Positions 5,808-13,142 of a stretch of DNA of 13,142 bases are shown here, piece after piece; positions within the stretch are counted from its first letter, which is position 1; each line of letters begins with the position of its first letter. The stretch is from an uncultured bacterium (GTDB lineage: Bacteria; Actinomycetota; Coriobacteriia; Coriobacteriales; Coriobacteriaceae), in NCBI GenBank assembly GCA_905215205.1, contig CAJMPK010000030.1, positions 1 to 13,142 of the forward strand, read 5' to 3'. A program made the position numbers and the translations under genes. The notes beneath the pieces are model-generated. The model worked only from the letters and a program-made list of their open reading frames with translations. It was not told the DNA's origin and ran no database searches.

Positions 5808-8800
5808 ATGACAGCAAATTCAGATAAATCCAAGCAGAACAATAAAGCGGCACATCGTGTACTAGCGGGTGTTTTGTGCGGAGCTTCCGTTTTGAGCCTG
5901 GTACTGTCGCTCGTCATGCCTCCGATCTCGCAGGCCATTGCCAACGATGCCCAGACAGTTTCTACCGCGGAAACTGTAATGGGGGGGGGTTCCTCAAGTG
6001 AGTCCGCTGCTGTAGGTAACACCAGCGAGGATGCCGAAAACCAGAATAGCGACGAGACCGATGGCGGCGAGTCTGGCTCTTCAAATAGTGTTGAGCAGGC
6101 TCAGAGTGCGAATGCGGCTTCAGCGGGAGCGACGGCCACCGTGAAGCCGGGAATTTACGTTCCCACGTCTATCGGTATCGGTACGAATATCAATGTCTCA
6201 ACCCCTGATCCCGGCGTGGCCACCTACGTCGGCCGCGACATGTACATCGGTGGTAAGCCGAGCGATAAGCCGAGCGACGGCACTATCGATCTTGATGCGG
6301 ACAACGCCCCCACCGGCTCATATGCCGCTGAGGCGGAGGGCCTTACCGTGGTCCGTGGCAAGCTTGCCATGAATCCACTCAAAGAGAGCTGGCCCTATAA
6401 TAATAGTAGCGGCGCTGGTTTCCGCTTTGGCACCGTTGGTTTTGGTTCCCAGTTCCGTCCTGTCTACGGCAGCACCGTGCTTGCGGTCGCCGGAATCGAC
6501 AGTGCGATCACCAAAATGAGCGTTGGTTACAACGGCAACTTGCCGGGGGCGACTACCGTTGGCGCTTGGAACAAAGGCGCTTGGGTCGGACAGCAGAGAC
6601 CTTTTGAGGGCGCGACTCCTTCCGGCTTTGCCTACACCGCGCAAATCGCAGGCCCCATCACATACTGGCGCGATAGCGACTATAAACGCCAGTCTGTGGT
6701 GACAATGCAGGGTAATTGGTACGAGGGCTTGTCTGCTCTGGAAAGCACCCTGTTCAATAAAGCTGTTGATTTGACTAATGTCAACGGTAGCGATTATTCG
6801 AGCTATAACGGTACAAATGGATACCTCTCGAAGCTATCGAAACAGCTCGACTCGTTTGAAGATACCGGCGAGGTGGATGTCAACGGCTTTGCAGAGCCTA
6901 ATAGCAACTACGTCATCAACAAGTACAATAACGACGGAACAAGCTATACACTCAAATTCGATGGTAGCGACGATGGTAGCGGCAAGTCTGTTTCCGGTGC
7001 GCTCGATACCGGAATCCCGAGCAATAAGATTCGCAACACCGAGCGACTCATCACCTTTACCGGCGATGGAACTTCTATGCAACAGGTCTTCACCATCGCC
7101 GGTTCCGAGCTCTCCAACTGGAAGGATGACGTCTACTACCGCGGCGTCGACTTTAAGTTCACCAATATCCCCGAAGGCGCATCCATTGTCGTGAACGTTA
7201 CAGGTACTAATCCTGTCGAGTTCCACAACGGCTGGCGCTTCTGGTGGGGAGATACAGAAATATCTCGCGGTTACGAGAGTCAGTACGCCAAGAAAGACCT
7301 TGACGCGAAATACTCGCTGGCCTCCCAGTCCATCATGTGGAACTTCGTCGATACCACCAGCCTTACCATTCGAGGCGGCATCGCGGGAGAAAACCGCGCG
7401 GACTGGGGATACGGCGGCACAGCCACCGGTGCCAAGTGGACTGACGACGATCCTGCGGCGGCTATGATCGGATCGATTCTCGTTCCCAACGGAAGTTTCG
7501 ACGACCATGTGACTACCAACGGCCGCGTTTATGTGGGCGTCGATTTCTCAATGAACAGCCCGAAGGTTGCCGCAGCATTTGGTGAGGGTAACTCGGCTTC
7601 CGTCATCGATATGGATCAGGAGCGTCACAACTTCCCGTGGTCTGGGTCGTATACGCCCGACGGCTCCGCCGTTGCGTGGAGCAAGGTCGATGCGGCGAAC
7701 GGCAACACGTCGCTTCCTGGTTCCTCGTGGGCTATCTATGGTTCTGTCGAGAATGCTGTCGCGGGCAAGGACGCTATCGTGACGGTGACTGACGGTGGCG
7801 CAAATGATTACGCTTCGGGTGATGGCAAGCTTCAGTTCAACTATCTGAACCAGAAGGCCAATCCGAGTACGGAGATCTCGGATTCTAACCCGGCATTCAC
7901 GTATTACATCAAAGAGGTGACGGCGCCGGAGGGTTACCAGGTTTCGGACAAGATTTACTACGCCACCATGAAAAATGCTGGTGAGACGGTCAACTATATT
8001 CAAGGTTACGTGGATACGGACGGAACGCGGCATCCGTTCGACTCTTCCAACACTACGGGTGCCATCCCTAACACCAAGATCACCGGTACGGTGTCTTGGG
8101 CCAAGGTGGCGGAGGACGACACAGAACACAAACTGCCTGGTTCTGAGTGGAAGCTCACCAAGAAAAAGGACGCCGATGGTACGGCCGACCAGTCCTGGAC
8201 CGTGATCGACCAGGTGAGCGACCAGTCGACTTCGAGCGATACCACGTGGACAGACACCGACACCGCGCCTGGCAAGTTCACGCTCGAGGGCCTGCTGCCG
8301 GGCACGTATACGCTTGTTGAGACCCAGGCTCCGTTTGGCTACAACTTGAACAACACGAGTTACGAGTTCACGGTGTCCGATGAGGACGGCTCCATTAAGT
8401 GGACCGAGGACAAAAAGCCGGCTTTCGACGAGGGCGGCAACGCGTACATCTCCGATTCTCTCACCACCACGTCCGTGGAGATCCCGGTGATCAAGTCGGT
8501 TCGTAACATGGATTGGCCGAAGGACGGCGAAAACTATGTGCCGTTCGAGTTCAGCATCGAGGCTACGGGGGCAAATAAGGATAGCGCACCTAAGCTTGAT
8601 CCGACGACTATTTCCGTCGCTCCCGTAGCGGGCTCCACCAAGGTCAACGACATCGTGGCATCCTTTGGCGGTATCTCGTTCTCCAAAAAGCACCTCGCCA
8701 AGATCGTCGATTCGAACCCGACTGGCGCCAAGACCTACACCTACACGGTGAAGGAGGTCGCGCCTACCACCGGTGCCATCGACAAGCTTCGCTACTCCAA

Positions 8801-9125
8801 GGCCGAGTACCAGGTGGCCGTCACGGTGAAGGCCGTCATGGATGAGACCACTGGCAAGTACTCCGGCCTCACCACCTCCACCACGGTCACGCAGGTGAAG
8901 GACGACATGGGCAACACCGTGAGTAACACCATCGGCAAGGACGCCGCGCCCAACGCCATTCCCGCCTCCACCTTCACCAACACCTACTCCACCTCTTTGC
9001 CCCTTTCTGGTATGTCGGGCGTCACTCTGACGTACCTTGCCGGCGCGGCGGTGCTTTGCGCTGCTGCGGCCTGGATGCACATTCGTCGCAAGGCGAATGC
9101 GAAGGGAGGCGAGCGTCGTGAATAA
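5808..9125 (+). CDS. Large sortase-anchored adhesin, probable pilus tip protein, with G9 switch tract
   Basis: A 1105-aa cell-surface protein. GGGGAGGAG at 5793-5801 sets the start. A signal peptide (1-45, AIA then ND) is followed by G9 at 5981-5989 (codons 58-61) and a Ser/Glu/Asn-rich linker to about 115. The large head (about 115-610) ends like a choice-of-anchor-A domain: WNFVDTTSLTI, GSILVPNGSF at 555 and HNFPW at 607. Two SpaA/CnaB domains follow with likely Lys-linked isopeptide bonds: Lys626 with E-box Glu703 (YIKEVTAPEGY), and Lys766 with Glu838 (LVETQAPFGY). Residues about 890-1058 are a Spy0128/FctA-like isopeptide domain (Lys896, Glu983, Asn1058). The C-terminus has LPLSG at 1064-1068, a hydrophobic helix and a basic tail. 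No Cys is seen in the mature ectodomain, so it is not a thioester adhesin. Size and first position suggest the tip. The ligand is unknown. Confidence 0.9.
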   Translation: MTANSDKSKQNNKAAHRVLAGVLCGASVLSLVLSLVMPPISQAIANDAQTVSTAETVMGGGSSSESAAVGNTSEDAENQNSDETDGGESGSSNSVEQAQSANAASAGATATVKPGIYVPTSIGIGTNINVSTPDPGVATYVGRDMYIGGKPSDKPSDGTIDLDADNAPTGSYAAEAEGLTVVRGKLAMNPLKESWPYNNSSGAGFRFGTVGFGSQFRPVYGSTVLAVAGIDSAITKMSVGYNGNLPGATTVGAWNKGAWVGQQRPFEGATPSGFAYTAQIAGPITYWRDSDYKRQSVVTMQGNWYEGLSALESTLFNKAVDLTNVNGSDYSSYNGTNGYLSKLSKQLDSFEDTGEVDVNGFAEPNSNYVINKYNNDGTSYTLKFDGSDDGSGKSVSGALDTGIPSNKIRNTERLITFTGDGTSMQQVFTIAGSELSNWKDDVYYRGVDFKFTNIPEGASIVVNVTGTNPVEFHNGWRFWWGDTEISRGYESQYAKKDLDAKYSLASQSIMWNFVDTTSLTIRGGIAGENRADWGYGGTATGAKWTDDDPAAAMIGSILVPNGSFDDHVTTNGRVYVGVDFSMNSPKVAAAFGEGNSASVIDMDQERHNFPWSGSYTPDGSAVAWSKVDAANGNTSLPGSSWAIYGSVENAVAGKDAIVTVTDGGANDYASGDGKLQFNYLNQKANPSTEISDSNPAFTYYIKEVTAPEGYQVSDKIYYATMKNAGETVNYIQGYVDTDGTRHPFDSSNTTGAIPNTKITGTVSWAKVAEDDTEHKLPGSEWKLTKKKDADGTADQSWTVIDQVSDQSTSSDTTWTDTDTAPGKFTLEGLLPGTYTLVETQAPFGYNLNNTSYEFTVSDEDGSIKWTEDKKPAFDEGGNAYISDSLTTTSVEIPVIKSVRNMDWPKDGENYVPFEFSIEATGANKDSAPKLDPTTISVAPVAGSTKVNDIVASFGGISFSKKHLAKIVDSNPTGAKTYTYTVKEVAPTTGAIDKLRYSKAEYQVAVTVKAVMDETTGKYSGLTTSTTVTQVKDDMGNTVSNTIGKDAAPNAIPASTFTNTYSTSLPLSGMSGVTLTYLAGAAVLCAAAAWMHIRRKANAKGGERRE
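5981..5989. repeat. Run of nine G within the adhesin coding sequence
   Basis: G9 spans the last base of Met58 and the following Gly codons. With ten G the frame meets TGA at 5999-6001; with eight G it meets TAG at 6013-6015. Either change leaves only the signal peptide plus a short tail. This is the layout of a slipped-strand phase-variation tract. The run lies where extra or missing glycines (in threes) would be harmless. Confidence 0.9.
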
Positions 9126-10782
9126 GAAAGTTTGCTCCTTCCCGATCTTGTTTGCGCTGCTTGCCCTCCTGATCGGCACCTGCGCGGTTGTGTTCCCCGC
9201 TTCCGCGCAGGCCGCGCCGACCTCGACCGGTTCCATTACGGTGAGCGGCACCGTGGCGCGCAGCTACGACGCCTACCAGATCTTTAGCGCCAACGTCGTC
9301 GACGGCGACAAGGACGCCAAGATCGCTACCGACCTCGCCTGGGCAAGCGACGCCGTGCGCGACGCCGCGCTGCCCGTGCTGCACAGCGCCGGTATGCCCA
9401 ATTCCCAGACCACCGCGCAGGAAGCTGCCGAGTGGCTCAACACCGATTCCCACCTTACGAGCGCGCTGAGCGCACAGCTCGCTCGTTCCCTCCAGAGCTC
9501 TGGCGCCGAGCCCGTGGCCCTTAACGCGGGCACGGCGGCCGAGCTGCCCTGCGGCTACTGGCTCATCGTCGCCAAAGACGACGCCATCGCTCAGGGCGAG
9601 GTCGGCACCGCGCCGATTATGGCCCTGGTGGGCGGCAGCGCCGTCACCGTCAAGCCCAAGGCGGCGACCCCCAAGGTCGCTAAGCACGTGCTGGAGGACA
9701 GCACCGCCGCATGGCAGAAGGCCGCCGACGCCACGGTCGCCGACGACCTGTACTGGCGCCTCTCGGCCACAGTCCCGGCGGGTCTCACCGCCTACGACAC
9801 CTATACGGTGCAGTTCGTCGACACCATGAGCGCGGGGCTCGACCCCTCCAAGGTCGCCGCGAGCATGCGCGTGTACGTGGCGGCGGGCGCGGACGGCGGC
9901 TTCGACGCCGTTTCGGCCGGAAAGGACGGCCGCGTCGGCACCGAGCCTGCGAAGGGCTGGACCGATATCACGGCCCAGTACAGGGTTTCGGTCGACGGCA
10001 AGACCTTCACCGTGCGCACCGGCGACCTCATCGCCGCGCTCGGCGGGGCCGACGCCTTCACCGCGGGCGCCCGCGTGGTCGCCGTGTACAACGCGCCGCT
10101 CAACAGCGCATGCAACCACGGCATCGCGAAGGGCAACCCCAACGAGGTCTACCTGCGCTACCCGCGCTCTCCCTTTGCCGATCAGTCCGGCGACGCCGGC
10201 TTCACCCACACGCCGAGCGACGACGCGTGCGCCTACACCTGGGATCTCGCGCTCACCAAGCGCGGCAGCGACGGCGACAAGCCGCTTGCCGGGGCGGTCC
10301 TGAGTATCGCCGATGACCGCGGTCGCACACTGGCGGCCGACGGCACGTGGGATGCGGAGGGCAAGGCCACCGTCACCACGGGCGAGGACGGCCGCGTGAC
10401 CGTCTCGGGCGTGGACTCGGGCAAGCTGGAGGTCCGCGAGCTCAAGGCTCCCAAGGGCTACACCGCCTTTGAGGGCACGCGCTCCGTGACGGTCAAGGCC
10501 GAGGGCCTGGACGTCGACCAGGTGGCTGCCGCCAAGCCCAAGCTCACCATCACGGCCGAGTCGCCCCTGCGCGCCGACAGCGCGGACGGGTCGACGGGCA
10601 GCCTGGAGGCGTCGCTCATCAACACGCCCACCGGCACACCCCCTAGCATTACCACCGAAGGCTTTATGCCCTCGACTGGCGATATGGCAATGTGCGCCGC
10701 GGCCGCCGCAGCGGTCGCCGGAGCCGCGCTCATCGTGGCCGCGCTCCTGGTCAAGCGGGGAGGTGGCAGCCATAAAGAGTAG
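9118..10782 (+). CDS. Pilin with MPSTG sorting signal, probable basal or accessory subunit
   Basis: A 554-aa secreted pilin. GTG at 9118 is chosen because AAGGGAGG (9102-9109) lies eight bases upstream and the signal peptide then begins NKKVCSFPIL; it overlaps the adhesin stop by eight bases, so translation is coupled. The signal peptide is about 1-32 (AQA then AP). The N-terminal domain resembles SpaH/EbpB-type pilins, with PCGYWLIVAKDD and VTVKPKAATPKV (Lys179/Lys181) at the place of the pilin-motif lysine. A fimbrial D2-like domain spans about 185-370. A SpaA/CnaB domain follows at about 374-470 with Lys381 and E-box Glu441 (RELKAPKGY). The sorting signal is MPSTG at 517-521, then an Ala-rich helix and KRGGGSHKE. 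Codons are much more GC-rich than in its two neighbours. The sorting signal differs from the LPL(S/T)G pair, which suggests anchoring to the wall by another sortase, as basal pilins do; that role is inference. Confidence 0.88.
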   Translation: MNKKVCSFPILFALLALLIGTCAVVFPASAQAAPTSTGSITVSGTVARSYDAYQIFSANVVDGDKDAKIATDLAWASDAVRDAALPVLHSAGMPNSQTTAQEAAEWLNTDSHLTSALSAQLARSLQSSGAEPVALNAGTAAELPCGYWLIVAKDDAIAQGEVGTAPIMALVGGSAVTVKPKAATPKVAKHVLEDSTAAWQKAADATVADDLYWRLSATVPAGLTAYDTYTVQFVDTMSAGLDPSKVAASMRVYVAAGADGGFDAVSAGKDGRVGTEPAKGWTDITAQYRVSVDGKTFTVRTGDLIAALGGADAFTAGARVVAVYNAPLNSACNHGIAKGNPNEVYLRYPRSPFADQSGDAGFTHTPSDDACAYTWDLALTKRGSDGDKPLAGAVLSIADDRGRTLAADGTWDAEGKATVTTGEDGRVTVSGVDSGKLEVRELKAPKGYTAFEGTRSVTVKAEGLDVDQVAAAKPKLTITAESPLRADSADGSTGSLEASLINTPTGTPPSITTEGFMPSTGDMAMCAAAAAAVAGAALIVAALLVKRGGGSHKE

Positions 10783-10890
10783 CTGGCAGCCCCACAGAGA
10801 GCGGGGCGAGACGTAGCGAAGTAGATGCTAAGACACAGACAGACAGATTTAGATCAAATGGAATTCGAGCAGAAAGCAGAGGAAAAGAAG

Positions 10891-12642
10891 ATGAGCATGA
10901 GCAAGAACGTCGCACGCCTGGCAGTAACCGCCGGCCTCACAGCAGCGTTGAGCTTCGGCGGCGTGATGGCCCCGGTGACCATGGCGTTTGCTGATGGCAC
11001 GCCGACGGTGGCCACGGACGGCAATGTAAAGATTGACGAGAAGACCTATAAGGACACAACCTTTAAGGGTATCCAGATTTTTAAGGCTAAGGTCACGCAG
11101 GATTATGATGGAAGTGCCTGGTCTGGCGATAAGACCCTTTCCGATATTGATTGGGCGTCGCCTGATGTTATGAGTGTTGTGACTAGTGCATTTGCTGGCG
11201 TCGCGGAGGCTCCTGCTGCGAATGCAGGCGCTCAGGCTTGGGCCAAGTACATTAAAGATAATGCCGGTAATAAAGTTGGCCAGACTGCCAAGGTTGACGC
11301 TGGCTCCACGTTGGATAAGATTGCTGCCGCACTTGAGGGTTCGACTCTAACCTGGACAAACCCAGGCGATTCCAGCAAGGGAGACTTTAAGGCTTTAAAC
11401 ACCGGCTATTGGCTCTTTGTGACTGCAAATGTTGGTTCGACCACATCTAGCGATTCGGCCAACGGCAATACCGACGCCTATACCTCGCCAATCTTCACTG
11501 TCGTCGGTGGTGAAGATGTAAAGGCAGAGCCCAAGAAGGACGTCCCCAACGTGACCAAGGCCGTCAAGGATGACGCAGCGGATGGCACGTTTGGTACATT
11601 CGAGAATCCCAGCAAGGCTGCTGACTCTCAGATGGGCGACTATGTCGACTATCTTCTTACCGGTACGGTTGCAAGCAACATCAACACCTACAGCACCTAC
11701 AAGTACACCTTCACTGATGAGCTCCCCAAATCCATGACGCCGAAGTTTAAGGATGGTAGCACGACGCCAGACGTCACGGTCAAGATCGGTGATACCGAGG
11801 TCAAGACTGACTGCTACACCGCCAAGTACGTGAACGATAAGATAACTGTCGACTTCACCGATCTCAAGAGCTGCACGGATGAGAGTGGCAATTCTATTGT
11901 GTTGAACAGTGGCTCGAAGGTGACTGTCGAGTACAAGGCCAAGCTCGACTCCACCAAGATTTTCGAAAATGGCAAGATCAAAGATGAATTCAAAGGTTTG
12001 GTTGGTAAAGCCCAGAAAAATAAGGTTACGCTGACTTATTCCAACAATCCGCATGCCGAAGGTGTTGGCACCACGGTTGAGCATCCTGCCTATGATTACA
12101 CCTACGGTATCGATGTCACCAAGGTCGGTTCTGATGATGAAACAAAGGGACTCAAGGGTGTTGAGTTTACGCTGCAAGAGCAGGGTGATACTAACAAGTT
12201 TATCATGGCAAATGGTGTCAAGACGACTGATGAAGCAAAGGCTAAGCTGACAACTGATGACTCCGGCAAGCTTAACGTTGTCGGTCTCGACGAGGGCACC
12301 TACGTCCTCACGGAGGTTACGCCCGCCCCTGGTTACAACAACTCCGCAGCAAACGGTGTGACCTTTACCATCAAGCGCGATCTTAACCAGAATGGCGATG
12401 ACGTTACCCCTAGTGCGGATTCTGCAATCAATGCAGCAAATGGTGTCGTGAAGAACAATTCGGCTACCGCGTCTACCGGTAAGCTCAGCTTCATCATTGT
12501 CGACCAGCAGGGCTCCAGCCTTCCCCTCACCGGCCTCAACGGTGTGACCTTCACCTGGATCGCTGGTGGCGCGGTGCTGTGCATCGGCGTGGTGCACCTC
12601 ATCCGCAGCCGTAAACAGGCTGAGGAGTCCGAGCAGGAGTAA
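10891..12642 (+). CDS. Probable major (shaft) pilin, SpaH/EbpB-like, LPLTG
   Basis: A 583-aa secreted pilin. ATG 10891 is preferred over in-frame ATGs at 10825 and 10858 because GAGGA (10879-10883) lies seven bases upstream and a clean signal peptide follows (1-34, AFA then DG). An N-terminal domain (about 35-205) precedes VKAEPKKDVPNVTKAV, where Lys215 or Lys216 matches the pilin-motif lysine used for polymerisation. A fimbrial isopeptide D2 domain follows (about 225-405; YVDYLLTGTV, YTFTDELPKSM). It holds Cys308 and Cys328, a possible disulphide. The SpaA/CnaB domain (about 405-500) has Lys411 and E-box Glu475 (LTEVTPAPGY). The sorting signal LPLTG at 544-548 is followed by GLNGVTFTWIAGGAVLC, nearly the same as in the adhesin. 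It is the last gene before a strong terminator. Being the shaft is inferred from domain layout and signal. Confidence 0.88.
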   Translation: MSMSKNVARLAVTAGLTAALSFGGVMAPVTMAFADGTPTVATDGNVKIDEKTYKDTTFKGIQIFKAKVTQDYDGSAWSGDKTLSDIDWASPDVMSVVTSAFAGVAEAPAANAGAQAWAKYIKDNAGNKVGQTAKVDAGSTLDKIAAALEGSTLTWTNPGDSSKGDFKALNTGYWLFVTANVGSTTSSDSANGNTDAYTSPIFTVVGGEDVKAEPKKDVPNVTKAVKDDAADGTFGTFENPSKAADSQMGDYVDYLLTGTVASNINTYSTYKYTFTDELPKSMTPKFKDGSTTPDVTVKIGDTEVKTDCYTAKYVNDKITVDFTDLKSCTDESGNSIVLNSGSKVTVEYKAKLDSTKIFENGKIKDEFKGLVGKAQKNKVTLTYSNNPHAEGVGTTVEHPAYDYTYGIDVTKVGSDDETKGLKGVEFTLQEQGDTNKFIMANGVKTTDEAKAKLTTDDSGKLNVVGLDEGTYVLTEVTPAPGYNNSAANGVTFTIKRDLNQNGDDVTPSADSAINAANGVVKNNSATASTGKLSFIIVDQQGSSLPLTGLNGVTFTWIAGGAVLCIGVVHLIRSRKQAEESEQE

Positions 12643-12742
12643 CGCTCGCTCACCCATCCCTTTGGCAGGTGGGATGTGATGGCCATGAGACTTGCGGGCA
12701 CTTTTCTCGTCCATCCACGTTCTTGCTTTGCCATTCTCTTTT

Positions 12743-12779
12743 CGGGGCAGACTCCGCACTGGAGTCTGCCCCGTTTTTT
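12743..12779 (+). terminator. Rho-independent terminator of the pilus operon
   Basis: A perfect 13-bp stem, CGGGGCAGACTCC (12743-12755) with GGAGTCTGCCCCG (12761-12773), has a five-base loop and is followed by T6 (12774-12779). It lies 100 bases after the last pilin stop, with no gene between. It closes the operon before any sortase gene. Confidence 0.93.
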
Positions 12780-13142
12780 GGGAGAACGCAGCCAGCCTCC
12801 ATCGTCCGATGCGGGCACGTTCGTCATCGCGTTTCTTGACTCGTATGAGGTTCGGTTTAAGGTCCGTAGGCGCACGCGCGGTGCGGACGGTAGAAGGCAT
12901 TTGCGCCGCAACAAGCGCAAATAAGAATGCCCGGGGGTCGGATCCCGGGCATTTAACAAAACCAGAAAACTAGGCCGCCCGCGCTCCCAAACATTTACGC
13001 GGGGTGCGTCGTTTTCTATTGATATTGTATCCCGAATCGCCCCGCCGATCCGGGACATTTTGAAAACGCAAATGCGGGCTTACGCACGCCCTTGATTATC
13101 GACTTTATCCGAACACCTCCCACATTCATCCGCACATGTACG
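12780..13142. other. Non-coding stretch to the window end, several hairpins
   Basis: No convincing gene is seen. Open frames on the plus strand here lack a ribosome-binding site and run across the terminator. Besides the two hairpins at 12899-12953, TCCCGAATCG (13030-13039) pairs with CGATCCGGGA (13046-13055) with one mismatch, and GGGC/GCCC words near 13076-13093 could pair. On the minus strand a frame is open from the window edge to a TAG at 13016-13018, about 41 codons; it could be the tail of a leftward gene but has no recognisable content. Confidence 0.5.
12926..12953 (-). terminator. Hairpin, possible leftward terminator
   Basis: AATGCCCGGG (12926-12935) and CCCGGGCATT (12944-12953) form a perfect 10-bp stem with an eight-base loop. 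On the minus strand it is followed by TTCTTATTT-like sequence, which fits termination of a leftward transcript entering from the right. An 8-bp hairpin, ATTTGCGC (12899-12906) with GCGCAAAT (12915-12922), lies next to it. Confidence 0.45.

Noticed and set aside
9037..9117. Earlier ATG start for the second pilin
   Set aside because: The extra 27 residues would spoil the signal peptide; GTG 9118 has a perfect ribosome-binding site and gives a normal one.
5808..9125. Thioester adhesin domain in the tip protein
   Set aside because: Tip adhesins of Gram-positive pili often carry a Cys-Gln thioester, but no cysteine is seen in the mature ectodomain here.
7548..10773. Two long minus-strand frames opposite the adhesin and the second pilin
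   Set aside because: Arg/Gly/Val-rich, no recognisable domain, exactly opposite well-defined pilin domains; typical of antisense frames in GC-rich DNA.
12676..12924. Small plus-strand frame after the shaft pilin
   Set aside because: It runs through the perfect 13-bp terminator stem and T6, has no good ribosome-binding site and no recognisable sequence, and is not a sortase.
13016..13141. Minus-strand frame open to the window edge (41 codons)
   Set aside because: Could be the tail of a leftward gene, but it is short, overlaps a hairpin and has no recognisable motif; left uncalled.
1..13142. CRISPR array, tRNA or rRNA genes, insertion sequence
   Set aside because: No regularly spaced repeats, no cloverleaf-like sequence, no rRNA stretch and no transposase frame were found on either strand by eye.

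Overview
The window looks like chromosomal DNA from a high-GC anaerobic gut actinobacterium of the class Coriobacteriia, most likely a Collinsella or a close relative. This is an inference from the GC-rich third codon positions, the SpaA-type pilins with LPLTG-like sorting signals, and the molybdenum-cofactor gene arrangement. No rRNA or other taxonomic marker is present.

Left part (1-5298), housekeeping and transport. A two-gene molybdenum cofactor unit comes first: moaA, then a fused moaC-mobB that starts four bases after the moaA stop. A 12-helix MFS transporter and a Cof-type HAD phosphatase follow. All four genes read rightward. The spaces between them hold several palindromic elements. 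One hairpin family occurs four times (2683-2720, 2740-2778, 4355-4387, 5316-5348). A second, longer inverted repeat occurs twice in opposite orientation (1-55 and 4241-4305).

Middle (5299-5807), a 509-bp AT-rich gap with a nine-G run, the last hairpin copy, clustered inverted and direct ACCGT repeats, and probably the promoter of the pilus operon.

Right part (5808-12642), a three-gene sortase-assembled pilus locus. It encodes a large tip-type adhesin (1105 aa; choice-of-anchor-A-like head, two SpaA/CnaB domains, one Spy0128/FctA-like domain, LPLSG), a second pilin translationally coupled to it (554 aa, MPSTG), and a probable shaft pilin (583 aa, LPLTG). A strong terminator closes the operon at 12743-12779. 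No sortase gene lies in the window, so covalent assembly must rely on a sortase encoded elsewhere.

The most interesting feature is an uninterrupted run of nine G residues inside the adhesin gene, just after the signal peptide. Gain or loss of one G gives a stop within about a dozen codons in either wrong frame. This is the design of a slipped-strand ON/OFF switch, and because the next pilin start overlaps the adhesin stop, the switch could also affect the rest of the pilus.
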